Part shown: one piece after another, positions 18,941-33,021 of the stretch
Numbering within the stretch: position 1 is the stretch's first letter
Layout: every line of letters begins with the position of its first letter
The notes under the pieces: model-generated
Told to the model about the DNA's origin: nothing
The model's input: only the letters and a program-made list of their open reading frames with translations
Database searches by the model: none
DNA from: Planctomycetota bacterium
GTDB taxonomy: Bacteria; Planctomycetota; Planctomycetia; Planctomycetales; Planctomycetaceae
Reading direction: 5' to 3'
DNA: 64,000 bases
Assembly (NCBI GenBank): GCA_003671275.1
Contig: QWPB01000024.1
Location: 62,001 to 126,000 of the forward strand
Made by a program: the position numbers and the translations under genes

Positions 18941-21679
18941 CTAGCGAGAAACCAGTCGGTCGCTGGAGATTCCGCTGTCTTCGTTCAGCACGCGATAGAT
19001 CAGCACAACCATCCCCATCAGAATGGCGGGCAGTGGGCAGAGCAGCATCAATCGCATCCAGACGCCATTCTCGATCGCTTTTTCCTTGTTGTTCGACTCA
19101 ATCCGGGCTGTCCGGATGGCTGAGGCTTTCGCCCGGTCGATTTCCTTTTGGGTCAACTCCAAGCGACGATTCTCGGCTGCCGCCCGTGTTTCAAGGATGG
19201 TGATCTTGGTGACTTCATCCAATTCTTTATTGTTCTTGATCTCTTCCAGCACCTTGTCGAGCGCGGCTTTCGCATCGGCCAGGCTCTTGTCTGCTGCCTT
19301 GTTGGCCTCTTGCTCACGGGACTTTCGGATCTTGTCGAAGTCCTGCTTCTGTTCGTCCACTTTGGCGAGCGGCGTTTTTACCGGTCGACGGTTCCGCAGT
19401 CTCACATAACCCTCTTCACCCGCCAGGGCATCAACACAGTTCATAACGAACAACGAATTGTCGATTTCCAGATTCAAGAGTTGCCGCTCCGCCACGTCAT
19501 ACATGATGCTGTGGACGAGATCTGTGTCCGCAACATAGATCACGTTCACGCCGTTCGTCTCTGTTCCCTTGATCCGGGCGGCCAAAACGTGTGATTCCTT
19601 GTCCGGTACGCGGAGGCCGTCCAGCTTGACCTGCGGCTGACCGAACATGGACGACTCCGTGGCGTCGCTCCACCCCTGCAAGCCGGTGTTGTCGGCAGCG
19701 GTCTTCAGTAATGGAGTGAACTCCACCTTCGCCCCGCTGGCTTTCTGGATCGTTCCCGCGAAGAACGCCAGCACTTCCTGCAGTCCTGCCGTGATGGGAT
19801 CCTGGGTGTTGATCCCTGATTTGCTCGCATCCGTGGCGGACTGTACATACAGAAGCTGTTTGTAGGGCAACTGCTCTTCCAGGGCCGGATGCGGATTGTG
19901 TTCGTCGAACACGACATCGTTTGGATCCCAGTCGATCCCAATCGCGTCGATCAGCGAGGTGGCCTTGCCGCCATCGGCCTTCGGTGCTCCAGGAGCCCCA
20001 CCCATCCCGAACATCCCACCGCCCTGTCCCGGCTTGTTCGGCATGTTCGGTGAGTTGTCCAGACCGGTGAATACCGGCACCGGATCATCAAAGATCAAAC
20101 AGGGAGCCCCGGTCTTCACGTAGTCAACCAGGTTCTTCATCTGTTCCTGAGTCAGCGATGAGGGCAACACAGCCACCAGCACGTCCACGGGATCGGCGGG
20201 GGGAGTTTCCTCGGCAGTGGGGTCCAACGATTCGCCGCTCTTGGGTGTTTCGGGCGGCTTGGCTCCCTTGACCGGAATCGGCTTGTCCGGACTCACTTCG
20301 ACGACTTTGTACTGCTGCTTCAGATCCGTCACCAGCCTCCACTCGGGGTTTGGTTGGAACGTCTGCATATTCATGCCGCCGAACACCTTGGCGTCGGTCG
20401 TCAGAATGCCCACCGTCAGTTTCTTAGCCTTGGAAACGGTGCCGATGGCGCGGGTGATTTCATACTCAACGGGTGTTCCCTTCTCGAAGTAAGGCACTAC
20501 CACCTGGTCAAAACCACTGCTGGCGACGACTCCGAGAAACACTTCTTCCAGAGAGAACCGGCCATCCTTTTCCGTCTGGGCCTGTCGCGGCTGAATGCCC
20601 CACTGGGAGGCTTCTTCCGCTTCCTTGCTCAGTGGCTGGACGGTGACCAGGCGGACATCCACTTGCGATCCGCCCATCTTGTCGAACTCTTTCAGGATCC
20701 CCTGAAGTTTCTTGCGAACCGGCAGGAATTCCTTGGGCACCTCTTCCGAGAGATATGCGGTAAGCATCACCGGACGCTTGGCGTCGATCTTGTTAATCAC
20801 GTCCCGCGACACCGGCGACAACGAGAACTGCGATCCTCGGGTTAGGTCAAGTCGACTGCCAATCACCGAGAAGGCATACGACAGACACACCGCCACAATT
20901 GTCAGGCAGATCGCCCGGACGGCGTACTGAATCCCATTACCCGTCGCCGTCGGAGAACCCTTCCAATGCCGCCGGGCAATCATCACCGCATTCAGGTACA
21001 GGAACACCGCCGTGATTGCGATGAAATAGATCGCTCCACCCAGCGGGATGATCCCTGACGAGAACTCGGCCAGATATCCCGACACTCCCAACGGCTCGCG
21101 AACCCCCAGGGATTCAAACCAGCTGCGAACCCCGCGCAGCTCATCCACGAAGACAAACAGCGAGGCCATCAGGGCGGCCAGTACGAACGCCACGGTCGAG
21201 GAATTCGTCAGTGAGGAGGCAAACATTCCGACCGCCAGCATTGCGGCCCCCGCCAGCCAGTAGCCGACATAGGTGGTCAGCAGCATGCCGTAATCCGGGC
21301 TGCCCAGGTATTCGAGCCCCAGGATCAGCGACCCGGTAAACATCAGTGAAATCGTGTAGACACCCAGCACAGCCCCGTACTTGCCCGCCAGGATTTCACT
21401 GTCCTTCGCAGGCAGTGTGAATAGCAATTCGTCCGTTCCCTGTTTCCGCTCATCCGCCCAAGCCGTCATCGTAATGGCCGGGACGATGAACAGCAGCAGC
21501 CAGTGAAAATTCGTACTCAGCCGATCAAGAGAACAGTCGTTCTCGGCAAAGAATCGTGTGTCCATGGCCAATGCCACAGCCAGCACGACAAACGCCGTGA
21601 TGAACAGATAGCCCAGCACTCCGGTGAAGTAGCTGGCGACATTCCGCTTGAGAACCGCAAGGATCACATGCAGCCGCAT
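18941..21679 (-). CDS. ABC-2 permease fused to GldG-like (ABC_transp_aux) domain
   Basis: N-terminal polytopic GldF-type segment followed by GldG-like extracytoplasmic region and terminal TM. Confidence 0.85.
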   Translation of the reverse strand: MRLHVILAVLKRNVASYFTGVLGYLFITAFVVLAVALAMDTRFFAENDCSLDRLSTNFHWLLLFIVPAITMTAWADERKQGTDELLFTLPAKDSEILAGKYGAVLGVYTISLMFTGSLILGLEYLGSPDYGMLLTTYVGYWLAGAAMLAVGMFASSLTNSSTVAFVLAALMASLFVFVDELRGVRSWFESLGVREPLGVSGYLAEFSSGIIPLGGAIYFIAITAVFLYLNAVMIARRHWKGSPTATGNGIQYAVRAICLTIVAVCLSYAFSVIGSRLDLTRGSQFSLSPVSRDVINKIDAKRPVMLTAYLSEEVPKEFLPVRKKLQGILKEFDKMGGSQVDVRLVTVQPLSKEAEEASQWGIQPRQAQTEKDGRFSLEEVFLGVVASSGFDQVVVPYFEKGTPVEYEITRAIGTVSKAKKLTVGILTTDAKVFGGMNMQTFQPNPEWRLVTDLKQQYKVVEVSPDKPIPVKGAKPPETPKSGESLDPTAEETPPADPVDVLVAVLPSSLTQEQMKNLVDYVKTGAPCLIFDDPVPVFTGLDNSPNMPNKPGQGGGMFGMGGAPGAPKADGGKATSLIDAIGIDWDPNDVVFDEHNPHPALEEQLPYKQLLYVQSATDASKSGINTQDPITAGLQEVLAFFAGTIQKASGAKVEFTPLLKTAADNTGLQGWSDATESSMFGQPQVKLDGLRVPDKESHVLAARIKGTETNGVNVIYVADTDLVHSIMYDVAERQLLNLEIDNSLFVMNCVDALAGEEGYVRLRNRRPVKTPLAKVDEQKQDFDKIRKSREQEANKAADKSLADAKAALDKVLEEIKNNKELDEVTKITILETRAAAENRRLELTQKEIDRAKASAIRTARIESNNKEKAIENGVWMRLMLLCPLPAILMGMVVLIYRVLNEDSGISSDRLVSR

Positions 21680-21794
21680 AGTCTTCGTCCGTTGCTTGAA
21701 TCGCAGAGCCCGTCCCGGTGGATCGGCACTCCGAAGTGTGAAGGATGTGTTGCCGCCAGGTCGTCATTCCGTAGAACGCCGCCTCGCGTCCCAA

Positions 21795-22529
21795 TCAGGC
21801 TGCCCCGCCGGTCAACTGGCGGAACCGCTTTTCCAGATCCGCTTCTTGAGCGGCCATGGCATCGACGGTGCCGTCAAAAACCAGCCTTCCGCCGTTAATC
21901 AGCAGAACGCGGTTACAGACCGCTTTGACCTCGCTCAGGATGTGTGTCGACAGCAGAATCGTTTTCGTCTTGGCCAAGTCGTGAATCAGCTCTCGCACCT
22001 GAAAGGTCTGATTCGGATCGAGCCCGCTGGTTGGTTCGTCAAGGATCAGAACCTTGGGGTCATGCAGCAGGGCCTGCGCCATGCCGACGCGTTGCCGATA
22101 CCCGCGCGAGAGCTTGCTGATCGGTTTGCCCCAGACTTCTTCCAGTGAACACCGCCGGGCCACGAAATCTAGCCGTTCCGCGAGCTGCCCTGCCCCCAGG
22201 CCGCGAACCTCGCCAAAGTACCGCAGTAGCCCCTTGGGCGTCATTTCCTGGTACAGCGGACCGTTTTCCGGCAGATAGCCCACCAGTTCTGCCGCTTCCA
22301 TCCGGTTTGTGGACACATCGTGCCCGCCAATCCGGGCAATTCCTTCGCTGGGGGTCAGAAACCCCGTCAGCAACTTCATGGTTGTGGACTTTCCGGCACC
22401 GTTCGGGCCGAGAAATGCCGCCACTTGCCCTTGGGGAATGGAAAAAGTCACATCCCGGGTCGCGGCAAAATTGCCGTAAAACTTGCTGAGGCCTTGTGCC
22501 TCGATCATCGCAGGTTGGCCGTTAGTCAT
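21795..22529 (-). CDS. ABC transporter ATP-binding protein (GldA/CcmA type)
   Basis: [49 protein letters not shown]. Confidence 0.93.
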   Translation of the reverse strand: MTNGQPAMIEAQGLSKFYGNFAATRDVTFSIPQGQVAAFLGPNGAGKSTTMKLLTGFLTPSEGIARIGGHDVSTNRMEAAELVGYLPENGPLYQEMTPKGLLRYFGEVRGLGAGQLAERLDFVARRCSLEEVWGKPISKLSRGYRQRVGMAQALLHDPKVLILDEPTSGLDPNQTFQVRELIHDLAKTKTILLSTHILSEVKAVCNRVLLINGGRLVFDGTVDAMAAQEADLEKRFRQLTGGAA

Positions 22530-22849
22530 CGGGCAGATCTCCCTTGCAGCCATTTTGGCAGTCGCTCCAGTGGGCAACCTCATTCACAAGCAACGGGCGT
22601 GCCGAAACGACACTCCCTCCAGTGGCGGAACCGCTGTTCGTCTCTCGGGACAGCTCAGTCACTATGTCAGGTCTCTTCGCAGACCTCAAGGAACCAATCC
22701 ATCGAGCCTGCTGAATGTGAACCGGCGATCTCCAATCATCACCGGGAATCGTCCGCTTCCAAGGGGTCCCCCGATTGACGGAATTCGTTTTCTCCCGATA
22801 TACCTGCGATCCCCCGGTGGGCAAGGTGTGTCGAACCGGGGTGTGGAAA

Positions 22850-22934
22850 ATTCGAAGTCCGAATCTCAAAATTCGAAACAAGGTCGGCAGCTCAACGGCC
22901 TTGTTCGAGTTTCGAGCGTCGAATTTTGGATTGA
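22850..22934. repeat. 7-bp-phased imperfect inverted repeat upstream of serC
   Basis: ATTCGAA GTCCGAA TCTCAAA ATTCGAA ACAAGGT ... TTGTTCG AGTTTCG AGCGTCG AATTTTG. Confidence 0.75.
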
Positions 22935-22965
22935 TTCCCCGCCCGCGTCTTTCGGAATCAGTGTG

Positions 22966-24054
22966 ATGGCTCAACGGATTTTCAACTTCTCCGCCGGTCC
23001 GGCGGTTCTTCCGGTTCCAGTTCTGGAGGAGGCCCGCGAGGCCCTGCTGTCGTTCGGGAATACCGGCATCGGTATTCTGGAGCATTCGCATCGCGGCAAG
23101 GCCTTCATCAAGGTTCTGGAAGATGTTGATGCCCGGTTCCGCGAGCTGGCGAACATTCCCTCGAATTACAAGATTCTGTTCCTAGGCGGCGGGGCATCGA
23201 CCCAGTTCTACCAGGTTCCCATGAACCTGCTGACCAAGGCCGACACCGCCGATTACCTGATTACGGGCTCCTGGGCGGAAAAGGCCAGTAAAGACGCCAA
23301 GCGGTTCGGCAAGGTCCACATCACCTGTTCCAGTGCGGATCGTAATTTTTCATACATCCCGGACACCGTCGCATACAGCGAGGCCCCCGCCTACGTCCAC
23401 TACACCTCGAACAACACCCTGTTCGGGACGCAGTTCAAGGCACCTCCAACGCCTCCCGCCGGCGTGCCGATGATCTGTGACATGAGCAGCGACATGTTTT
23501 GCCGCCCCGTCGACGTCTCGAAGTATGGCCTGATCTACGCCGGGGCTCAGAAGAACCTGGGACCAGCTGGGGTGACCGTCGTCATTATCCGCGACGACCT
23601 GATCGCCCGGGGAGCGGTCGATATCCCAGCCATGCTTCAGTACCGCACGCACGCGGAGAATGACTCCTGCTACAACACCCCGCCGTGCTTCTCGATCTAC
23701 GTGGTGGGCCTCGTGCTGAAGTGGATTCAGGCTCAGGGCGGACTGGCCGCCATGGAAGCCCGTAATGAGGCCAAGGCCGGTCAGCTATACGCCGCGCTCG
23801 ACAACAGCAAGCTGTTTAAGCCGACTGCCGCTAAGACGAGTCGGTCGCTGATGAATGTGACATTCGTGACCGGCAACGAGGAACTGGACAACAAGTTTGT
23901 GGCCTTCGCCAAGGAGCGCGGGATGGACGGCCTGAAAGGCCACCGCAGCGTCGGTGGCATGCGGGCCAGCATCTACAACGCCTTCCCGTCCGATGGGGTG
24001 GAGGCTCTCGTGGGCGCGATGGCTGAGTTTGAGGCTGCAAATCCCCCCGCATAA
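22966..24054 (+). CDS. serC: Phosphoserine aminotransferase
   Basis: [53 protein letters not shown]. Confidence 0.95.
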   Translation: MAQRIFNFSAGPAVLPVPVLEEAREALLSFGNTGIGILEHSHRGKAFIKVLEDVDARFRELANIPSNYKILFLGGGASTQFYQVPMNLLTKADTADYLITGSWAEKASKDAKRFGKVHITCSSADRNFSYIPDTVAYSEAPAYVHYTSNNTLFGTQFKAPPTPPAGVPMICDMSSDMFCRPVDVSKYGLIYAGAQKNLGPAGVTVVIIRDDLIARGAVDIPAMLQYRTHAENDSCYNTPPCFSIYVVGLVLKWIQAQGGLAAMEARNEAKAGQLYAALDNSKLFKPTAAKTSRSLMNVTFVTGNEELDNKFVAFAKERGMDGLKGHRSVGGMRASIYNAFPSDGVEALVGAMAEFEAANPPA

Positions 24055-24076
24055 TGTCGTGCTGAGAGACACCCCG

Positions 24077-24118
24077 ACCGCAGCTGACTGAGCCATCAGA
24101 CAGCCTGCGGTATTTTTT
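24077..24118 (+). terminator. Rho-independent-type terminator after serC
   Basis: ACCGCAG...CTGCGGT followed by ATTTTTT. Confidence 0.8.
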
Positions 24119-24246
24119 CGGGGGGCACTCGATTCAGCTCGACATTCCCCATTCGGCGAAACCCGGAGTACCGGGAGCGGTCGACGAGGCGCTTACTCAC
24201 GGCTCACATCCCGATTCAGCGGGGCCCTTTGCAACGCACCGTGCGC

Positions 24247-25554
24247 CTACGGCTTTTTATTCCCCACGCAGAACAAGTGCTTTTCACCCCGTATCAGAAT
24301 GCGGTCGGCAGCGGGAACGGGAGAGCCAATGACTGACTCGCCCATGTTGTTTTCCGCCAGCAGTGCGAACTGGTCACCTGCCACGTTCGCCACAAAGACA
24401 ACGCCATCTTCGCGCGGGGCATAGAGTTTGTCGCCCGCAATTAAGGGTGACGCATAGTAGTTCGATCGGTGCTCGGGGAAACGTCCCTCCCAGACCGTTT
24501 TGCCGGTCACCGGATCGATGCTGGCGACCTCGCCCCGATCCCGAACCAGAATCACCCGGCCTTTGTAGACGATCGGAGTCGGGACAAACGTCCCTACATC
24601 GTCTCGCTGCCACACATGATTCGTCGCGGTGACATCCCCGTTACCGGTTAGTCGAACGCCATGCAATCGGGGAATTCCCCGGTCGTTACGACCATACGCC
24701 ACCACCACCATCTCGTTCACAATCACCGGCGTGGCAATGGCTGGCCACAGCTTGTTCCCCTCGGGATTGAAGTTTCCACAGGACCAGGTCACCTGACCAT
24801 CAGTGGTCCGATGGATGGTCAAATGCTCGGCCCCCCAGACCAGAATCGATTCCAGCCCCTGATGCTGAATGACCAGTGGTGTGGCGTATCCGTGATCACA
24901 CTCCACGGGCGTCGTGTAGTTGCGGGCGACTTTCCAGGCCATCTCGCCGGTCGCTTTGTTAAAGGCCGCCAGCCACGATTCTCCCTGATGCATGCGGACC
25001 ATGATGACATACTTTTCTGTCAGTACCGGCGAGGTGCCATGGTCCCAGAACAAGGTGTCTTTGCCAAACCGCTCCACGAGGTCGGTCGTCCACCGCACGG
25101 AACCGTCGAGTTCCACAGCGGCCAAGGTTCCACTCTTGAAGAAGACGAACACCGCCTTGCCATCCGTCACGGGCGAGGCATTGCTACCCGACCCGTTGCG
25201 GTGTTTACCGGCGTTTTCCGGGCCAAAGGCCGTGCGCCATTTCTCGGCCCCCCGTGTGTCGTAACACAGCAGGGCATCCTTCCCTTCGGTGGGCGAAGTC
25301 AGGTAGATCCGATCCTGCAGCAAGATCGGCGTCGAACATCCCTTGCCTGGCAAGGCTGTCCGCCATTGATAATTTTCCGCACCGAACTGATCCGGGTAAT
25401 GCCCCGTCTCAATACTGCCATGGTCCCGTGGTCCGCGCCATGATCGCCAGTCCGGAATCTCCGCAGCCCCACCCGATCGGGCCATCAGGAACAGCCCCAT
25501 CACCACTGTCAGTTGAATCATCTGCCGCATGGCTGTCGAGCCCCTGAGAGTCAT
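24247..25554 (-). CDS. PQQ-like beta-propeller (BamB-type) secreted protein
   Basis: Repeated blades (LLCYDTRGAEKWRTAF, VASIDPVTGKTVWEGRFPEH), signal peptide; start MTLRGSTAMRQM. Confidence 0.85.
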   Translation of the reverse strand: MTLRGSTAMRQMIQLTVVMGLFLMARSGGAAEIPDWRSWRGPRDHGSIETGHYPDQFGAENYQWRTALPGKGCSTPILLQDRIYLTSPTEGKDALLCYDTRGAEKWRTAFGPENAGKHRNGSGSNASPVTDGKAVFVFFKSGTLAAVELDGSVRWTTDLVERFGKDTLFWDHGTSPVLTEKYVIMVRMHQGESWLAAFNKATGEMAWKVARNYTTPVECDHGYATPLVIQHQGLESILVWGAEHLTIHRTTDGQVTWSCGNFNPEGNKLWPAIATPVIVNEMVVVAYGRNDRGIPRLHGVRLTGNGDVTATNHVWQRDDVGTFVPTPIVYKGRVILVRDRGEVASIDPVTGKTVWEGRFPEHRSNYYASPLIAGDKLYAPREDGVVFVANVAGDQFALLAENNMGESVIGSPVPAADRILIRGEKHLFCVGNKKP

Positions 25555-25707
25555 GAATGAAACCTCGCAAAACCAGTATATCTCGGTGGTACATCGTGCG
25601 GTACACCCCGGCCCGGGAGGTAGCTTTGAACGGATCACAGTGTCACGCTGATGGCCGGGTACACCAACCCGAGATGACTCCCTGAGACGGCCCAGTGGCC
25701 AGCCCCC

Positions 25708-29445
<3,738 letters not shown>

Positions 29446-29465
29446 GTCGAGTGGTCCTGATTGGA

Positions 29466-30008
29466 TTAAATACGTTGCAACTCAAACCGGACGACTGTGC
29501 CTGTGCCATTTGACAGATCTTCCCGAGTCACGCGGACCGCCTCTCGAAAATGACCAAAGCATCCGCGCAGCAGCCCCTCGGCCAGATCGCCCAGGGCCCG
29601 TTCCGACCGGTAGATTAAGACCAGCTGGTCGCCCCCTTTTCGGATATGGGTGAATTTGGGAAGCTGGGCGTCCGGATACAGCTTGCAGACCTCTGTGTGA
29701 ATCTCGCCATCCACGCTTTCGATCAACGAAAAGGCATCCGTCACGTGGGCGACCAGTTGGGCATAGGACCGAGCCAGAACCCCAAAGAGATGATGCACGA
29801 AGCTCAATAGCAACTCGCTCACCGAAAGGCCCGTACCGGTACTCAACTGACTCAGAATGGCCATCAGCTCACGATGGTCATACGTTCCCACGGCAGTGTA
29901 GGCCCCCCCGGTGGCCAGTTGGGAATTCATGATGGCCTGGTCCACTTGTGAGGCTCCGAATTTCAGCTCGCTGAATTCCAGGAATTCGGTAAACACGATT
30001 CCTTTCAT
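29466..30008 (-). CDS. H-NOX (heme NO/O2-binding) protein
   Basis: MKGIVFTEFLEFSELKFG, GAYTAVGTY, IHTEVCKLYPDAQLPKF (proximal His region), YRSER (YxSxR). Confidence 0.9.
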   Translation of the reverse strand: MKGIVFTEFLEFSELKFGASQVDQAIMNSQLATGGAYTAVGTYDHRELMAILSQLSTGTGLSVSELLLSFVHHLFGVLARSYAQLVAHVTDAFSLIESVDGEIHTEVCKLYPDAQLPKFTHIRKGGDQLVLIYRSERALGDLAEGLLRGCFGHFREAVRVTREDLSNGTGTVVRFELQRI

Positions 30009-30139
30009 GGCCCTCTTTCTGTGCTGGCAGTGTGTTCGGCATCATCCGTGTGAAGCCGCAGGCGAGCACCATAATCGATTGGCCACACTAGCGGGAATCC
30101 TGGTTGTCTCGCCTGCGAAGGTCGGGCAATGTCCGAAAT

Positions 30140-30670
30140 TCACGCCACTGTCCCCGCCGGGGGCTCCAGGGGCGATCTCGGCGTGGACTGCGGACTGGAG
30201 GGGGCCTTCCAGGGGTCGTTCTCTAACCGGCGGTTCCATTCCCGCAGCAGATCGCGAATCGACCGCACTGCCGACAGAAACCCCCCGGGACGGGGTTCGC
30301 TCTGCGAACGCGTGGCGAACGATTCGACAATCTCCAGGAGTCGTGACACTTCCTCGGTATTCGACTTGTCAAAGGCTCCATCGCAACCCGCGTTGACTAG
30401 CCGTTTGAGAGTCCCATTGTCCAGACGCGCCGAGAAGGCGACGATCAGGGCCTGCGAGTGCTCAGTTCGAATTGCCTCGGCCAGTTCCCCGGCCAGGGAC
30501 TTGCCATGAAAATCATTGTCGATGAAGTACATGTCGAAGTCACCGGTCACGCTCGGCGACAACCGCAACTCGATTTGCAGCTCCGGAAACCGTTGCTGTA
30601 ATTGAAACGCCAGCCATTCGGCGGCATCCTGGTCATCGTCGATGACGAGGGCTTTGAGAGTCTTGTTCAT
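30140..30670 (-). CDS. Receiver-domain protein with C-terminal extension
   Basis: ALVIDDDQD, MYFIDNDF, LIVAFSARLD, GAFDKSN. Confidence 0.8.
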   Translation of the reverse strand: MNKTLKALVIDDDQDAAEWLAFQLQQRFPELQIELRLSPSVTGDFDMYFIDNDFHGKSLAGELAEAIRTEHSQALIVAFSARLDNGTLKRLVNAGCDGAFDKSNTEEVSRLLEIVESFATRSQSEPRPGGFLSAVRSIRDLLREWNRRLENDPWKAPSSPQSTPRSPLEPPAGTVA

Positions 30671-30717
30671 GGGTGGTCTCCATTTGAAGGGAATGGCGGT
30701 GGGGCGATTGTGGAACG

Positions 30718-32943
30718 CTATGCGGTCAGGGTTCCGTGGGTGGATTCGGCCAGAGTACGGCGGAAGTCATCCACCAGAAGCGGATCACTCGACAGAGCCC
30801 CGTTGAAAACCGTCCATGCCCGATACGGGGCCAGACGGTTCAAATCCTTGAGTGACGGCTCCACGAAGCTGGGCAACTCACCGGCTGGCACAACACAAAG
30901 CACCTGATCGGCCAGGGCCACTCCCAGTCGCGCCGTCAATCGCTCGGGCAGGGGGCCCAGGTCGAGAATCACAAGATCACAGAGTGAACGCAGCTGATGC
31001 AGCAGCATTGCCAGGGGGCGATGCGAGACGTGAGCATCCGACAGTTGTTGACGGGCTCCAATAGGGAGTGTTCGCAATTCTCCCACAGCCGCTTCTTTCA
31101 AGGGGGCGGTCAGTTTGCCTTCCAGCAGGGCCTCCCGAACTCCAGGAGAGTGGATGGCCTCCAGGCGTTCCGTGATCTGCGGATTGTTAAAATCCGCATC
31201 GACCAGGATCGTCTTCATCGTGGCTTCCGAGAAGGCTTTCGCCAGCGCGATTGCCACGGTCGTACACCCGGAGCCGCGGCCAGCCCCGGTTACCGCCAGA
31301 ATCTGTCCCCCGGGAGTGGCTCCGGACAACAATTGCAGTTCGACTCGCAAGTGTTGAATCGCTCGCAGAAAATGAACTTCCACTTCCGGGAATTCACTGG
31401 AACTGGCGGGCAGAGCCCCTAACACGGGAACGCTGGAACTCAGTTCATCGCTGTAGCGATAGCGTCGAAAAACTAGTCCATAGAGCACGGTCAACGCGAC
31501 GCCTGCCAGCGAACCAAATACGCCGCCCGCTCCCGCAAAGGCCATTCGTTTGTCGGTTACAGGAGTGGCCGAGACATTCCCTCGCGACTTCACCTCCACG
31601 GTACCCGGCAGACTGTGTCGGCTTTCCACCCGGACCTGTTCCAGTGCCCGTCGTGTTTCATCCAGCAGGATACGGGACTCATCCCGCTCTTTGCGTAGAA
31701 ATTCCAACTGGACCAGACGCTCGTTCAGATCGCGGGCTTCTCGCTGCAGATCATCTCGCCGGGTGATGAACCGGCCACGCAATGACTTCAGGTCATCCAC
31801 GGTCTCCGCCTTGCCTCCACTGCCGCTGCTGGTCAGGGTTCCGGATGTTCCGAGGGTGGCCAGTTGCGATCGCCGGTCTTCAATCGCTGCGTCAATGACC
31901 TCAATACGGGCTTTCGTCTCTCGCACGGCATGATGTTCCAGAGCGTGCTGGGTTTTCAGCACTGCCAGATCGGCGGCGATCTTGCTGCGTTCAAACAACA
32001 TGTCGGCCATCGCATGGTCGAGTACCAGCAGGCGTTTTATCTCGGCGTCCCCGATGTCCACGTTATTGGCTGCATCCGCCGCTTCCTTCGTCGCAATGGT
32101 CAATTCAAGGTCGGAAATCCGCTGGTCGACTTCCTCCGCCTGGGAGATCTTGCGGGTGTGGGCCATCCCGATTGATCCGGTGCCGTACTCGCGTCCTACC
32201 TTGAGAACCTTCTCGTCAAAATCGTTAAGGCGTTTGATGAGTAAATGCTCTCGTTCGGTCAACTCCTTCTCTCGCACGACATCATTCTGTCGAAGCTGCT
32301 CATCGTGCAGTGTGGCGTATGCCTCCAGAACTGAGTTCAGCAGGACTGCTGCGACCACCGGGTTTTCGTCGGCGGCGGTGACGGTGATCAGTCCGCCCTT
32401 TTTGTCCACCGCCAGGGTTTTTTTCAGAGTGCCCGCTCCGACGACTCCCGTTGGCCATTCCAGATCCTGCATCATGGGCAGTTGTATGGCCCGTTCCATC
32501 ACGGGCATGCTGGTCAGGTATGCCAGCTCGGCAGCAACGAAGGCATCAAACAACCGTAATCTCGAATCATCGTTGTCGCTGTAAAGGATGTTCTGCTTAT
32601 TCGGAAAAACCTGGATCGTGCCTCCGCTGACATAGATCGGGTGTTTTGAGTGATACCCTCCGAGGGCTCCGGCCGCTGCCAGCAAAATGGCCAGCGGGAT
32701 GGCAAACTTCCAGCGTCCCCGCAAGGCACGCAGAACAATTTGAACGGGGTTCACGGCCTTGACCGGTTCCTCACCGTCCGGGCTCTCGGTCTGGTGATGG
32801 CGAATGGAATGATGCATCGGATCAACCGCCAGAACCGCAGTCCCGAGAGCGGGGTCGGATGTCGCATCAGGGCAGGGCATCACCGGAGAGGAATTCGACA
32901 TGGGGCTGGCGTCTAAAGCGGTTTCCGCGTTCGTCGTCTGCAA
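30718..32943 (-). CDS. Polysaccharide co-polymerase (Wzz-like) with BY-kinase-like ATPase domain
   Basis: Two TM segments flanking coiled coil; LAVTGAGRGSGCTTVAIALAKAF, TILVDADFNNPQ, LVILDLGPL. Confidence 0.85.
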   Translation of the reverse strand: MQTTNAETALDASPMSNSSPVMPCPDATSDPALGTAVLAVDPMHHSIRHHQTESPDGEEPVKAVNPVQIVLRALRGRWKFAIPLAILLAAAGALGGYHSKHPIYVSGGTIQVFPNKQNILYSDNDDSRLRLFDAFVAAELAYLTSMPVMERAIQLPMMQDLEWPTGVVGAGTLKKTLAVDKKGGLITVTAADENPVVAAVLLNSVLEAYATLHDEQLRQNDVVREKELTEREHLLIKRLNDFDEKVLKVGREYGTGSIGMAHTRKISQAEEVDQRISDLELTIATKEAADAANNVDIGDAEIKRLLVLDHAMADMLFERSKIAADLAVLKTQHALEHHAVRETKARIEVIDAAIEDRRSQLATLGTSGTLTSSGSGGKAETVDDLKSLRGRFITRRDDLQREARDLNERLVQLEFLRKERDESRILLDETRRALEQVRVESRHSLPGTVEVKSRGNVSATPVTDKRMAFAGAGGVFGSLAGVALTVLYGLVFRRYRYSDELSSSVPVLGALPASSSEFPEVEVHFLRAIQHLRVELQLLSGATPGGQILAVTGAGRGSGCTTVAIALAKAFSEATMKTILVDADFNNPQITERLEAIHSPGVREALLEGKLTAPLKEAAVGELRTLPIGARQQLSDAHVSHRPLAMLLHQLRSLCDLVILDLGPLPERLTARLGVALADQVLCVVPAGELPSFVEPSLKDLNRLAPYRAWTVFNGALSSDPLLVDDFRRTLAESTHGTLTA

Positions 32944-33021
32944 GGGCAGGCAGGTGGGAGAGCACTCAACGGGGGAGGTGTTTTAGTCGGTACATCGAGG
33001 TGGCATTCCTCGGAAACCAGT

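Noticed and set aside
18941-21679. Long plus-strand ORFs antisense to the minus-strand gene blocks (also within 24-29 kb and 45 kb)
   Set aside because: High-GC shadow ORFs without domain signatures, opposite to clear conserved genes.
22483-22965. 161-codon in-frame N-terminal extension of the serC ORF
   Set aside because: It runs through the ABC ATPase start, the intergenic region and the heptad repeat; SerC homology begins at [14 protein letters not shown] (22966).
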